From Acidobacteria bacterium Ga0077553 (GTDB taxonomy: Bacteria; Acidobacteriota; Terriglobia; Bryobacterales; Bryobacteraceae), in contig LNFE01000197.1 in NCBI GenBank assembly GCA_001464575.1, positions 1-44,560 of the forward strand: a stretch of DNA of 44,560 nucleotides, read 5' to 3'. Positions within the stretch are counted from its first letter, which is position 1; each line of letters begins with the position of its first letter. Both the position numbers and the translations under genes were made by a program. The notes below the pieces were generated by a model. That model was given only the letters and a program-made list of their open reading frames with translations, ran no database searches and had not been told where the DNA came from. Shown piece by piece: positions 8,889 through 17,210 of the stretch.

Positions 8889-9438
8889 GAGCTATACTTT
8901 AAGCGCCACCCACTAAACCATCGCGGCCTCGTCCTCCTTATCTCCGCCGTCGCCGCCCTCGCCTTCATCGCCGTGCTCTCGGTCACCCTCAACGGACGGG
9001 CCGCGGTGTTGTTGCTCGACTGCGGCTCCGCGCACTTTCCCTATCCGCTCACGATTCAGAGCCTCATGTGGGCCGGATCCGCTATCGGTCTGGGCGAACT
9101 CGATGTCCGCAGGCGCGGCGGCGTTCACGAGATGAAACTGCTGCGACACAACTTTCTGCCCGAAGATGAGATTACTGTCCTGCAGCCCCGCGACATCGAC
9201 CAGACTCGCCAGCGCATCGCAGGCCAATTCGATGGGGAGTCCGGCTTTGTACCGTCTCTTATGAATCTGGCGACGCTGCAGTTCCAGGCTAGCCGGAGTG
9301 TCGACCAGACCCCCTCCATCACGAACAACCACCTCGAACTGATTGCCTACCGCGTCGACATGCGCTACGGGATCGTTCGTTTCATCGCCTAGCTCGTCCC
9401 CACTCTAGGCTTTCTTGGCAGGCAACGGCCGTTTGCCC
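8889..9438 (+). pseudogene. MotA/TolQ/ExbB proton-channel family remnant
   Basis: The reading frame starting after the TAG at 8886 gives a basic N-terminus (FKRHPLNHRG), a hydrophobic span (LVLLISAVAALAFIAVLS), then PYPLTIQSLMW, LPEDEITVL, FQASRSVDQTPSITNNHLEL and MRYGIVRFIA, which resemble the ExbB/TolQ/MotA family around and before the channel helices. The conserved W of the next motif is a TAG stop at 9390-9392; beyond it LVPTLGFLG continues in frame, matching the family's WLIPTLGFIG, and then homology ends abruptly near 9420. There is no start codon in frame before the membrane span, though AGGAG at 8887-8891 suggests the start decayed. Nonsense mutation plus 3' loss make this a pseudogene. 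Confidence 0.7.
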
Positions 9439-9453
9439 AGCCATCGCTTGAGC

Positions 9454-9488
9454 GTGCGCCAGCCTCCGCCTGCGGAGGCCCGGCGCAC
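9454..9488. other. Strong interrupted hairpin
   Basis: Outer arms GTGCGCC and GGCGCAC and inner arms CCTCCGC and GCGGAGG form 14 base pairs around a two-base loop, with a small internal loop. There is no T-run on either strand. It lies between the broken end of the proton-channel remnant and the 24-residue membrane peptide gene, where it may act as a bidirectional transcription end, or it may be a small repeat left at a deletion junction. Confidence 0.5.
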
Positions 9489-9507
9489 GTCAGCCGGAGT
9501 GGGCCGC

Positions 9508-9582
9508 TTAGGCGAGCCCGAAGTATCTCACGATAAAAACAACTACTACGATAACTCCGATGATGTAGAAGATATTTTGCAT
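9508..9582 (-). CDS. 24-residue single-span membrane peptide
   Basis: ATG at 9582-9580 follows a perfect AGGAGG (9589-9594) by six bases and opens a 24-codon frame ending TAA. The product starts MQNIFYIIG, continues as an uninterrupted Val/Ile stretch and ends RYFGLA: one transmembrane helix with almost no soluble part. Very short proteins of the pattern M-N-x-I-(L/F)-Y-I-I-G-x-I-V-V-(V/I) are common as unannotated genes in Proteobacteria and Acidobacteria, but I know no assigned function. The strong ribosome binding site and the sharp change from codons rich in A and T to the flanking GC-rich sequence support translation. It is preceded by the secreted-protein gene on the same strand with 27 bases between, so the two may be cotranscribed. 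Confidence 0.75.
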   Translation of the reverse strand: MQNIFYIIGVIVVVVFIVRYFGLA

Positions 9583-9609
9583 GGTTCGCCTCCTTTTTGC
9601 GATTGCGCA

Positions 9610-10005
9610 CTAGTCGATTTGGATAGATTCCAGATTTAGAGTGTTACTGGTGACCGAGCCAATCACTTTGGCTTGGATGGGTTTGGCCGTCTTGCCGGTT
9701 TGCCAATAGGCGAAGACTTCCTTGCCAGCCTTGCGGCTTTTCTTGAGGGCGGTGACGGTTTTGGCGTTGCCGCCCTCATCGAACGGGTAGAGCTTGCCGT
9801 CGGGGAGGCGAATGCCGAAGGACTGGGTGGCCATGCTGACGGGGCAGGTGCCAGCGGGCGAGGCTCCCTGCGTCTCGCTGCTGCAGGTGGTCTTCAGGGT
9901 GTCAAAGAGAACGCCGGTCCAGCTTTGCGAGCCGGAACGGGGCGGCGCCTGTGCGCTGCACAGCGCGACGAAGAACAGTGTACAAACGGCGTAGTGACGG
10001 ATCAT
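9610..10005 (-). CDS. Small secreted protein of unknown function
   Basis: The ATG at 10005 is chosen over the in-frame TTG at 10011 because AGGAGG (10014-10019) is eight bases before the ATG but only two before the TTG. The 131-residue product has a signal peptide (MIRHYAVCTLFFVALCSAQA). The mature part has two cysteines about 15 residues apart (TTCSSETQG, GTCPVSM) that could form a disulfide, then FGIRLPDGKLYPFDEGGNAK and a Lys-rich half ending in VIGSVTSNTLNLESIQID. This pattern of an LPDGKLYPFDEGG motif followed by a small beta fold is frequent among acidobacterial periplasmic proteins of unknown role. I cannot name a function. Confidence 0.8.
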   Translation of the reverse strand: MIRHYAVCTLFFVALCSAQAPPRSGSQSWTGVLFDTLKTTCSSETQGASPAGTCPVSMATQSFGIRLPDGKLYPFDEGGNAKTVTALKKSRKAGKEVFAYWQTGKTAKPIQAKVIGSVTSNTLNLESIQID

Positions 10006-10055
10006 CGACAAGTCCTCCTAAGGAATGAGGGGATTTGCCGGAGGAGTGTTACGCC

Positions 10056-12309
10056 TTATCGTGGCGGGAGGGCGAAGGTCATGACGTTCGAACCAACGGC
10101 GAGAGTCACGAATTGGCGGCCATTGACGGAATACGTCATGGGTGAGGTTTTGATGGTGGCGTGCAGAGGGAAGCGCCAGAGCGTTTTGCCATTGCGCTCG
10201 TCGGCGGCGACGAAGTAGCCGCTGGGGTCGCCGTAGAAGAGCAGGCCGCCCGCGGTGCCGAGTAGGCCGGCAACGCGCTTGCCGTCGACGGGTCCGGTGA
10301 GAGGGACTTCCCAGGCGATGGCGCCGGTTTCGATGTTGAGCGCGCGGAGGTATTTGACGCCGGGGTCCTCGGGCGGACGGGCGGTTTTCCAGCTGCCGGG
10401 CAACAGGTTCACCGTGCACTTTTCGATGGCGATGATGGTGTACAGCTTCGTTGCCGGGCTCCAGGTGGTGCCGTTCCAGTTGGTGGCGTGGTCGGGGCAG
10501 CCGAGCTCGCTGGGTGGAGCTTTTTGCGGGCGGCCGTCGGGGCCGATTCCGCTGGCCCAGGTCAGGCGATGGAGGAACGACTTGCCCAGGAGGAGCTTGC
10601 CGTCAGTGCGGTCGAAGACGTAGAAGAAGCCGTTGCGATCGGCGTGGAGGAGGAGCTTGCGGGGCTGGCCCTTGTAGGTGGTGTCGACGAGAACGTTGGG
10701 TTCGGTGGCGTCCCAATCGTGGGTGTCGTGGGGGGTGAACTGGTAGTACCACTTCAGCTTGCCGTCGGCGGGGTTGAGGGCAAGGACCGAATCCGTGTAC
10801 AGGTTGTCGCCGCCACGCTGGCGATCGTCGGAGTTGGGCCAGGGATTGCCGGTGGCCCAGTAGAGGGTGTCGGTTCCGGGGTCGTAGGAACCGGTGAGCC
10901 AAGTGGAGCCGCCGCCGAGTTTGTGGCCGCCACCGATCCAGGTTTCGATGCCGGCTTCGCCGTCGGCGGGCACGGTCCAATGGCGCCAGACCCGCTCGCC
11001 GGGGGTGGCTTTGTAGGCGGCGACGAAGCCACGGATGCCCCAATCGCCGCCGGCGACCCCGGCGACGACCATGTCCTTGACGATGAGCGGCGCGATGGTG
11101 CCACCATACTTCTGGGGCTCGTCCCAGAGAACGGTTTCCCACACCAAGCGGCCGGTGATGCGGTTGAGGGCGAGGAGGTGCGCGTTGTCGGTGACGAAGA
11201 AGACGTTGTCGCCGAGAATAGCGACGCCGCGATTGGTGCCGAGGGAGGGATCAGAGACGAGGCCGGGGGTCCGGGGTCGCGCATACTGCCAGATAGGCGT
11301 GCCGGTGGCGGCGGAGACGGCGTGGACCTGGTTGGGTCCGGTGAGGTACATGATGCCATCGGCGACGAGGGGCACGGTTTCGAGGCCGAAATAGCGCATA
11401 TTTTCGTGGAAGTAGGGGGTATCGGGCAGGAACTGGGTCCAGAGGGGGATGGAGTAGGACCACTCGAGGGTGAGCTTATGGACGTTGGTGGCGTTGACTT
11501 GGGTAAGGGGGCTGTAGCGGTTGCCGCTGAGGTTGCCGTTGTAGGTGAGCCAATCGCCGGGCTGGGGGTTTTGGATGCGGGCGAAGGAGATGGCGCCGGG
11601 GGCGGAAGCAGGGGTGGCCGCGGTGAGGGGACCGGGCTTAATGCCGGACAAGGAACTGAGATAGGCGAGGAGGTTCTGGAGATCGGCCGGGGCGGCGGCG
11701 ACGGGCGGCATGAGGGAGGTCTTTTCTTCAGTGACAGTCGTGGCGTCGAGGGGGCGGGTGAGGAGGCGGCCCTGGAGATCCTGGATGGCGATTTCGGCGG
11801 CGGTGCGATGGCGGGCGAAGCCGCGGAGGGCGGCGCCGGTGCGGGGTTGGACGGTGACAAGTTGGTAGCCGGGGGCGAGGCGGGCGGAGGGGTTGAGCAG
11901 GGAATCGCGGAGTTGGTCGACGGTGAGGTCGCGGGCGACGGCGGAGAGGTCGGGGCCGAGGGGGGCGCCGCGTCCTGCGACCATGTGGCAGGTGGCGCAG
12001 CGGCCGGCGCCGAAGAAGTAGGCATGGCCGGTTGAGGCTGATGACGAGGGCGACGAGACCGTCGAGGGTGGCGTCGGGGAGGGGGAAGCCGGGCATGCCG
12101 GCGGCGGGGATGCCGCGGGTGATGACGTTGCGGAGGCTTTGGGCATTGCGACGGCGAAGGCGTAGGTTGCCGGAGAGGCCGGGGCCTTGCTGCGAGCCCC
12201 GGGCGTCGGCGCCGTGGCAGCCGGCGCAGAGCTGGGCGTAGGTTTGGGGGATATCGGGTTGGGCGAGGAGGGGGAGGGTGAGGAGGAGGAGTAAGAGGGC
12301 TGCCGGCAT
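10056..12309 (-). CDS. PQQ-dependent alcohol/sugar dehydrogenase with N-terminal cytochrome c domains, frameshifted
   Basis: Signal peptide (MPAALLLLLLTLPLLAQ), then a first cytochrome c domain with CAGCH at about residue 28, a second with CATCH (heme sites CxxCH), and a quinoprotein propeller from DWLTYNGNLSGNRYSPL to the end, with the family hallmarks GGDNLYTDSVLALNP and HDTHDWDATEPN. Such enzymes oxidise alcohols or sugars in the periplasm and pass electrons through their own hemes. The frame changes near 12026-12035: upstream reads VALVISLNRP, downstream GHAYFFGAGRCATC. Homologues as I remember them have a linker of about a dozen residues here, so a short deletion rather than one base may be missing. 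Without repair, the first frame ends after 193 codons and only the first heme domain is made. Confidence 0.88.
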
Positions 12310-12330
12310 CTTGCGATTAGATCATAGGGG
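12310..12330 (-). promoter_or_regulatory. Possible -10 element upstream of the quinoprotein gene, also an imperfect repeat
   Basis: On the minus strand the 21 bases before the ATG read CCCCTATGATCT then AATCGCAAG. TATGAT (12321-12326) is a near-consensus -10 hexamer 11 bases before the start; no good -35 is seen. The same 21 bases recur with two differences at 24194-24214 in the same orientation. Confidence 0.4.
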
Positions 12331-12459
12331 CCTGGGGACGTTGGGCGGACGTAGGATCGGATGGACCTTTGTGGGGTCAGAGCCGGGACCTGCGGTGACA
12401 GTGTTTGAGTGAGCGAGGCGACGTCCCATGGCGGAATAATGGCGGTTTTTCCTCACCCC

Positions 12460-12494
12460 TTGCGCTCCCAATTTGCGGGTGATATGGTGCCCGC
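12460..12494 (+). promoter_or_regulatory. Putative leaderless promoter of the Oar gene at 12495
   Basis: TTGCGC (12460-12465), a 17-base spacer and TATGGT (12483-12488) are followed by exactly six bases and the ATG at 12495. Transcription would start at or next to the A of ATG, and no Shine-Dalgarno sequence is present in front of the gene. The rest of 12331-12459 shows no gene. Confidence 0.45.
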
Positions 12495-15400
12495 ATGAGT
12501 TTTGGGAACAAGTTACTTCTCGGTCTATTATTCGGCACCGTCAGCCTGTTTGGTCAAGCGGCAACCGCAACCATTTTCGGCACCGTGACGGATGGCTCTG
12601 GCGCCGCGATGGTGGGAGCCAGGATTACAGTCTTACTCGAGGGAACCGGCTCTCGAGAAACGGCTCAAACGAATGATCGGGGGGACTACATTTTCCCTAA
12701 CCTACGGCCCGGCACCTATTCGGTGGAAGTGGAATCCACAGGATTTCGGAAAGCGCAAGTGAAGGCCCTGCTTGTCGAGATCAATCAACGGGCGAGGCAG
12801 GATTTCTCGATGCAAGTGGGAGAAGTACAGCAGGTTTTGGACGTTTCCGCGGCGGCCACCACGGTGGATACATTTAGCGGAACGGTGAAAGAGGTAGTGG
12901 ACAGCGGCCGCATGGTGGAGTTGCCGTTGAATGGCCGCAACGCGCTGCAACTGCAGGCCCTGCTGCCGGGCTCGATTCAGATGGGCACAGGCTCGGCGGC
13001 GAGCGGGATCGCCTTGAACACCAACATTGTATTTAGCGTGAACGGGGCGCGGCCGAACGCGAGCGCCTACACGCTTGATGGCGGGCTGAACATGGACATG
13101 TACAACAACCTTCCGGCCGCCTTTCCCAATCCCGACACGCTGCAGGAGTTTTCCATCCTGCAAAACGGCTACAACGCCGTGAACGGCCGCAATGGTGGCG
13201 CGGTGATCAACATGGTGACCAAGAGCGGCACGAATGACTTTCACGGCGTACTCTTTAACTTTCTACGCAACGACAAGCTGAACACCCGGAACTTCTTTGC
13301 GCGCGGCAAGGATCCGCTGCGCCGCAATCAGTTTGGCGGCACCCTGGGTGGACCGATTCTGTTCCCGAAGCTTTACAACGGCAAGGACAAATCGTTCTTC
13401 TTCTTTGCTTACGAGGGGACCCGGCAGCGTTTAGGCGCAACGTCGTCCTCGATCATTGTGCCGACAGAGTTGGAGCGTCAGGGCAACTTCAGCGCGTCGA
13501 GCATTCGCGGCACGCCGGTGAGCGTGGCGCCTCCGGAGACGGTGACGCCGCAGATGCCGCAGGGCATCCCTTTCCCCGGCGCGATAGTTCCCGCCTCGCG
13601 GCTCGACCCGGTGGCTCGACGCTTCGCAGATGTCTTCATGCCCCTGCCAAACAGCCCCGGCAACATCTTTGCTTACAACGTATCTCTGCCGACGGATGAA
13701 GACCAGGTGACGATCAAGTTTGATCACTCCGTATCGGACAAGCAAAAGGTGAACTTTCGCTTCTTCTTTGATGATTTCCGCCGTAATCAGAATAGCGGGC
13801 TGCTGCTTTTCAACTCGCAGAACAACTGGGTGACCTACAACTCAACGCTGAACCACAGCTACGTCTTTACGCCGAACCTGGTGAACACCTTCACGGCCAC
13901 CCTTGCGCGCAACACCTTCGTCCGCGCCCCGTTGCCCACCGCACCAGCGCTGGACTGGGCGGCCCTAGGCTGCCGCAGTTGCGTCTCGCTATCGCAGCCC
14001 GGTGTGCCCACCGACTGGGCCATCGGCATCGCCAACGGACTCGGGGTCCGCGTAGACACGAACTTCAATAGCTACATGATGAACTACCAGGTCATCAACA
14101 ACATGACCTACACGCGCGGCAGCCACACAATGACGTTCGGCGGCGAGATGTCCCGCCTGCGCCGGAATGGCCGCGAGTTCTTCCAGAAAGACCCGCAGTT
14201 CAGCATCAACGGCCAGCGCACCGGCAACCAGGGCTACGGCTACGCGGACTTCTTCCTGGGCGCCGCCAATGACGTGTACCAGAACTCGCCGATTCGCGCA
14301 TTCCAGTACAAGTGGACACCGTTTCTCTACTTCCAGGACGACTGGCGCGTGAACCGGCGGCTGACGCTCAACTTTGGCATGCGCTGGGAGCCGTTCCTGA
14401 TGGTGAAGGAGAAGAACGAAGAACTGGGCGCGTTCCGGGCCGGCCAGCAGAGCACGATCTATCCCCTGGCTCCGCTAGGCGCTCTTTTCCCTGGCGACGC
14501 CGGGATCCCCAACGGTATTGTCGGGGACGACTGGAACAAGCCCGCGCCGCGCTTTGGCTTCGCGTGGGATCCGTTCGGCGACGGCAAGACCAGCATCCGC
14601 GGCGGCTACGGCGTCTTTTGGGACACCCTGCGTCTGGTTGGTCTGAACACGAACTCGATCAACCAACCGTTCTCGTTCGGGCTACGGACGTTCACGGTGC
14701 AGTTGAGTGATCCGTACGCGAACAACCCCGGCCAGCTCAATATTCTTCGCAACTACGTGCCGCCGGTGACGGCCGAGGACCGGGCCCGCCGCCAGTTCGT
14801 CCGTCCCATTACGCACAACTCCGTTGATCCGGATTTCACGAGTGGCTACATGCAGCAATGGAACTTGAACATTCAGCGGGAGCTGCTCTGGAAGACGGTG
14901 TTCACGTTCGCCTACATCGGGTCAAAGGGCACGAAGTTCATGGTGGGTCAGAACATCAACCCGGCCGTATTTATTCCTGGTCAATCGACGACGGGTAACG
15001 TGGATGCTCGGCGCTTGTTTCCTGGTTTCAGCGAGATCCGCTCGACGCAGGCAACGGCCAATTCGACTTACCATTCCTTCCAGTTAAGCTGGAACCGGCG
15101 GCTGGCAAGCGGCTTCTCGATCCTGGGTAGCTACGTTTGGGCGAAGTCTCTCGACCTCGCTTCGAACGACGGCAACTCCGGCACGGGCAACCAGTCGACT
15201 AACCCGTTTCGGCAGAATCTGGACAAGGGTCCCAGTGACTTTGACGTGCGCCACCGATTCGTCAACAGCATTCTTTGGGAGGTTCCGTTTGGCAAAGGCG
15301 CCACTGGATTCAAGAAGCTCGTGTTGGCCGGCTGGCAGATCAACAGCATTCTGACGCTGCAGGGCGGCGTGCCGTTCAGCGTGTCGGCTGGTGTGGACCG

Positions 15401-15776
15401 CAGCTTGGCCGGCATTGGCCGGGACCGCGCTGACATCCAACGAATGCCGGAGATCTACAGCGGGGCGGAGCGGGGCGCGATGATCCAACGGTACTTCGAT
15501 ACGACTGCCTTCTCCCTACCCGCACTGGGCACGTTTGGCACGTCGAGCCGCAATCTGCTGTACGGGCCGGGGCTCGTGAACGTGGATGCCGCCGCGTTTA
15601 AGGGCTTCCAGTTTGGCGAGAAGCGAAAGCTCGAATTCCGCTGGGAGATCTTCAACGCAATGAACAAGCCGAACTTTGGCAATCCGGTGGCGGCGTTCCA
15701 GAACGCGGCGTTTGGCCGGATTACGAGCGCTCGCGACCCGAGGATTATGCAGGCGGCGTTGAAGCTGTATTTTTAG
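12495..15776 (+). CDS. Oar-type TonB-dependent-receptor-like outer-membrane protein
   Basis: Intact 1093-residue receptor. Signal peptide (KLLLGLLFGTVSLFGQA), regulatory-like beta-sandwich (about 25-105; IFGTVTDGSGAAMVGARI to YSVEVESTGFRKA), a plug containing the characteristic VELPLNGRNALQL and NAVNGRNGGAVINMVTKSG, then a long barrel ending in Phe (QAALKLYF). Conserved barrel landmarks such as YFQDDWRVNRRLTLNFGMRW and FGFAWDPFGDGKTSIRGGYG are present. It is transcribed alone: a divergent quinoprotein precedes it and a terminator follows it. Its third codon positions are noticeably C-richer than those of the leftward Oar genes. The ligand is unknown. Confidence 0.94.
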   Translation: MSFGNKLLLGLLFGTVSLFGQAATATIFGTVTDGSGAAMVGARITVLLEGTGSRETAQTNDRGDYIFPNLRPGTYSVEVESTGFRKAQVKALLVEINQRARQDFSMQVGEVQQVLDVSAAATTVDTFSGTVKEVVDSGRMVELPLNGRNALQLQALLPGSIQMGTGSAASGIALNTNIVFSVNGARPNASAYTLDGGLNMDMYNNLPAAFPNPDTLQEFSILQNGYNAVNGRNGGAVINMVTKSGTNDFHGVLFNFLRNDKLNTRNFFARGKDPLRRNQFGGTLGGPILFPKLYNGKDKSFFFFAYEGTRQRLGATSSSIIVPTELERQGNFSASSIRGTPVSVAPPETVTPQMPQGIPFPGAIVPASRLDPVARRFADVFMPLPNSPGNIFAYNVSLPTDEDQVTIKFDHSVSDKQKVNFRFFFDDFRRNQNSGLLLFNSQNNWVTYNSTLNHSYVFTPNLVNTFTATLARNTFVRAPLPTAPALDWAALGCRSCVSLSQPGVPTDWAIGIANGLGVRVDTNFNSYMMNYQVINNMTYTRGSHTMTFGGEMSRLRRNGREFFQKDPQFSINGQRTGNQGYGYADFFLGAANDVYQNSPIRAFQYKWTPFLYFQDDWRVNRRLTLNFGMRWEPFLMVKEKNEELGAFRAGQQSTIYPLAPLGALFPGDAGIPNGIVGDDWNKPAPRFGFAWDPFGDGKTSIRGGYGVFWDTLRLVGLNTNSINQPFSFGLRTFTVQLSDPYANNPGQLNILRNYVPPVTAEDRARRQFVRPITHNSVDPDFTSGYMQQWNLNIQRELLWKTVFTFAYIGSKGTKFMVGQNINPAVFIPGQSTTGNVDARRLFPGFSEIRSTQATANSTYHSFQLSWNRRLASGFSILGSYVWAKSLDLASNDGNSGTGNQSTNPFRQNLDKGPSDFDVRHRFVNSILWEVPFGKGATGFKKLVLAGWQINSILTLQGGVPFSVSAGVDRSLAGIGRDRADIQRMPEIYSGAERGAMIQRYFDTTAFSLPALGTFGTSSRNLLYGPGLVNVDAAAFKGFQFGEKRKLEFRWEIFNAMNKPNFGNPVAAFQNAAFGRITSARDPRIMQAALKLYF

Positions 15777-15781
15777 GCAAG

Positions 15782-15820
15782 AAGGAGGCCACCTGGTGCA
15801 GGGTCGGCCTCCTTTCCTTT
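15782..15820 (+). terminator. Terminator after the Oar gene
   Basis: AAGGAGGCC (15782-15790) pairs perfectly with GGCCTCCTT (15806-15814) around a 15-base loop and is followed by a T-rich tail (TTCCTTT). It begins six bases after the stop codon. The A-rich 5' side could let it work weakly for leftward transcription too. Confidence 0.75.
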
Positions 15821-15887
15821 GGTATCCCGGTTGATGATCTGCCAGCGCACAGTTTGGGAGGAGGAGATTTTCAATCGAGTCTGCCAG

Positions 15888-17210
15888 TTACCAGGCGGCG
15901 ACTGAGCCGTCAGGGTGGAAGACGCGGGCCATGGGCCGGGTGCCTTCGAATTTATACTTGGCGACTAGTTTTTCGTCGAGGTCGAAGCCCAAGCCGGGCT
16001 TGGTGGGTAACGGGTACTTTCCATTGACCATGCGCATGGCGGGGAAGCCAAACCACTCCTCCCAGATCTTCTCCTTGACGCCGGGTTCGACGCCGGAGCA
16101 GATCTCCTGGACGAGGAAGTTCGGCATGGCGGCGTCGACGTGGATGCTGGCGATGCCGCCGATGGGGCCCTCGCAGGCGTGGGGGGCCACCTTGACGCCG
16201 GAGGCGTCACAGAGGGCTCCAATCTTCCAGAGGGCCGTGATGCCGCCGCAATGATTGATGTCTGTTTGGATGATGTCGACGATGCCGAGTTCGACGAGTT
16301 CGCGGCAGTTGTAGCTGGCCACCAGGCGCTCGCCGGTGGCAATGGGAACCTTGGTGCGTTTGGCGATGCGCTGCATGGCCTTGACGTTTTCCGGCGGGCA
16401 GGGTTCCTCAATGAACAGCAGCTTAAAGGGCTCCATTTCCCGGCAGAGAATGCTGGCGACGGCAGTGGAGGTTTTGGCGTGGAAGTCGATGCCGATATCG
16501 ATGTCGTCGCCTAGATTGACGCGGAGAGTTTCGACGTGTTTGACGGCGCGAGAGATGGCCGCGTGGGTTTCGATCCACTCGTAAAAGCCTGGGATACCGC
16601 CCTTGATGGCGGTGACGCCGAGTTCCTTGGCTTTGGCACGGACCTCGCGCATCTGCTCCGGCGTATTGGCGCGGACGTGATAGTACCCACGAACTCCGGC
16701 GGGGTCGTAGGGGCCGCCGAGGAGCTTATAGACGGGCTGTTTGAGGATCTTGCCGCGGATGTCCCAGAGCGCCTGATCGATGGCGGCGATGGCGGAGCCG
16801 ATGACGGGACCGGCGCGATAGAAGCTGTGAATGTACATCGATTGCCAGTGATGCTCGACGGGCATGGGGTCGGCGCCGATGAGGAACTCCTTGAAGTCCT
16901 CGATGCAATGGATGGTGGCGGCGGCTTTGCCTTCGAGGGTGCCTTCGCCCCAGCCGTAGACGCCCTGGTTGGTTTCGATTTTGACGAAGACATAAGGGCG
17001 GTCGGACTGGTCCGGGGTGGGGAGGGTGACACCGAATGTTTTGATATTGGTGATGCGGAAGTTGGAGCCGACGGGGAAGAGATCGGCGGCGCCAAGCGGG
17101 CCCATGGCGCCGCGATTGGGATCGTTCTGGGTGGCCTGGGGCAAAAGGGCGCAGCCGCAACCGATGCCGGCGTTGAGGGAGAAGAATTCGCGCCGATTGA
17201 CGGGTTTCAT
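15888..17210 (-). CDS. Enolase-superfamily sugar-acid dehydratase (DgoD/mandelate-racemase-like)
   Basis: 440 residues with a Tat-like leader (NRREFFSLNAGIGCGCALL), unusual for an enzyme that normally acts in the cytosol. The capping domain is followed by a TIM barrel with the metal and catalytic set expected for galactonate-dehydratase-like members: IDFHAK (D242, H244), LLFIEEP (E268/E269), ATGERL (E294), QTDINHCGG (D317) and APHACEGPIG (H344). Members dehydrate aldonic acids to 2-keto-3-deoxy acids with Mg2+. The ATG overlaps the stop of the upstream gene (ATGA), and that gene follows an Oar receptor by 15 bases, so uptake and catabolism of an acid sugar is a reasonable reading. The exact substrate is not determined. 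Confidence 0.9.
   Translation of the reverse strand: MKPVNRREFFSLNAGIGCGCALLPQATQNDPNRGAMGPLGAADLFPVGSNFRITNIKTFGVTLPTPDQSDRPYVFVKIETNQGVYGWGEGTLEGKAAATIHCIEDFKEFLIGADPMPVEHHWQSMYIHSFYRAGPVIGSAIAAIDQALWDIRGKILKQPVYKLLGGPYDPAGVRGYYHVRANTPEQMREVRAKAKELGVTAIKGGIPGFYEWIETHAAISRAVKHVETLRVNLGDDIDIGIDFHAKTSTAVASILCREMEPFKLLFIEEPCPPENVKAMQRIAKRTKVPIATGERLVASYNCRELVELGIVDIIQTDINHCGGITALWKIGALCDASGVKVAPHACEGPIGGIASIHVDAAMPNFLVQEICSGVEPGVKEKIWEEWFGFPAMRMVNGKYPLPTKPGLGFDLDEKLVAKYKFEGTRPMARVFHPDGSVAAW

Noticed and set aside
9454..9488. Hairpin as part of a CRISPR or integron array
   Set aside because: Single copy with no regularly spaced repeats or spacers nearby and no cas or integrase genes.
10488..12035. 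A rightward 515-codon frame opposite the quinoprotein
   Set aside because: Same low-complexity Gly/Glu/Val composition and antisense to recognisable quinoprotein motifs.
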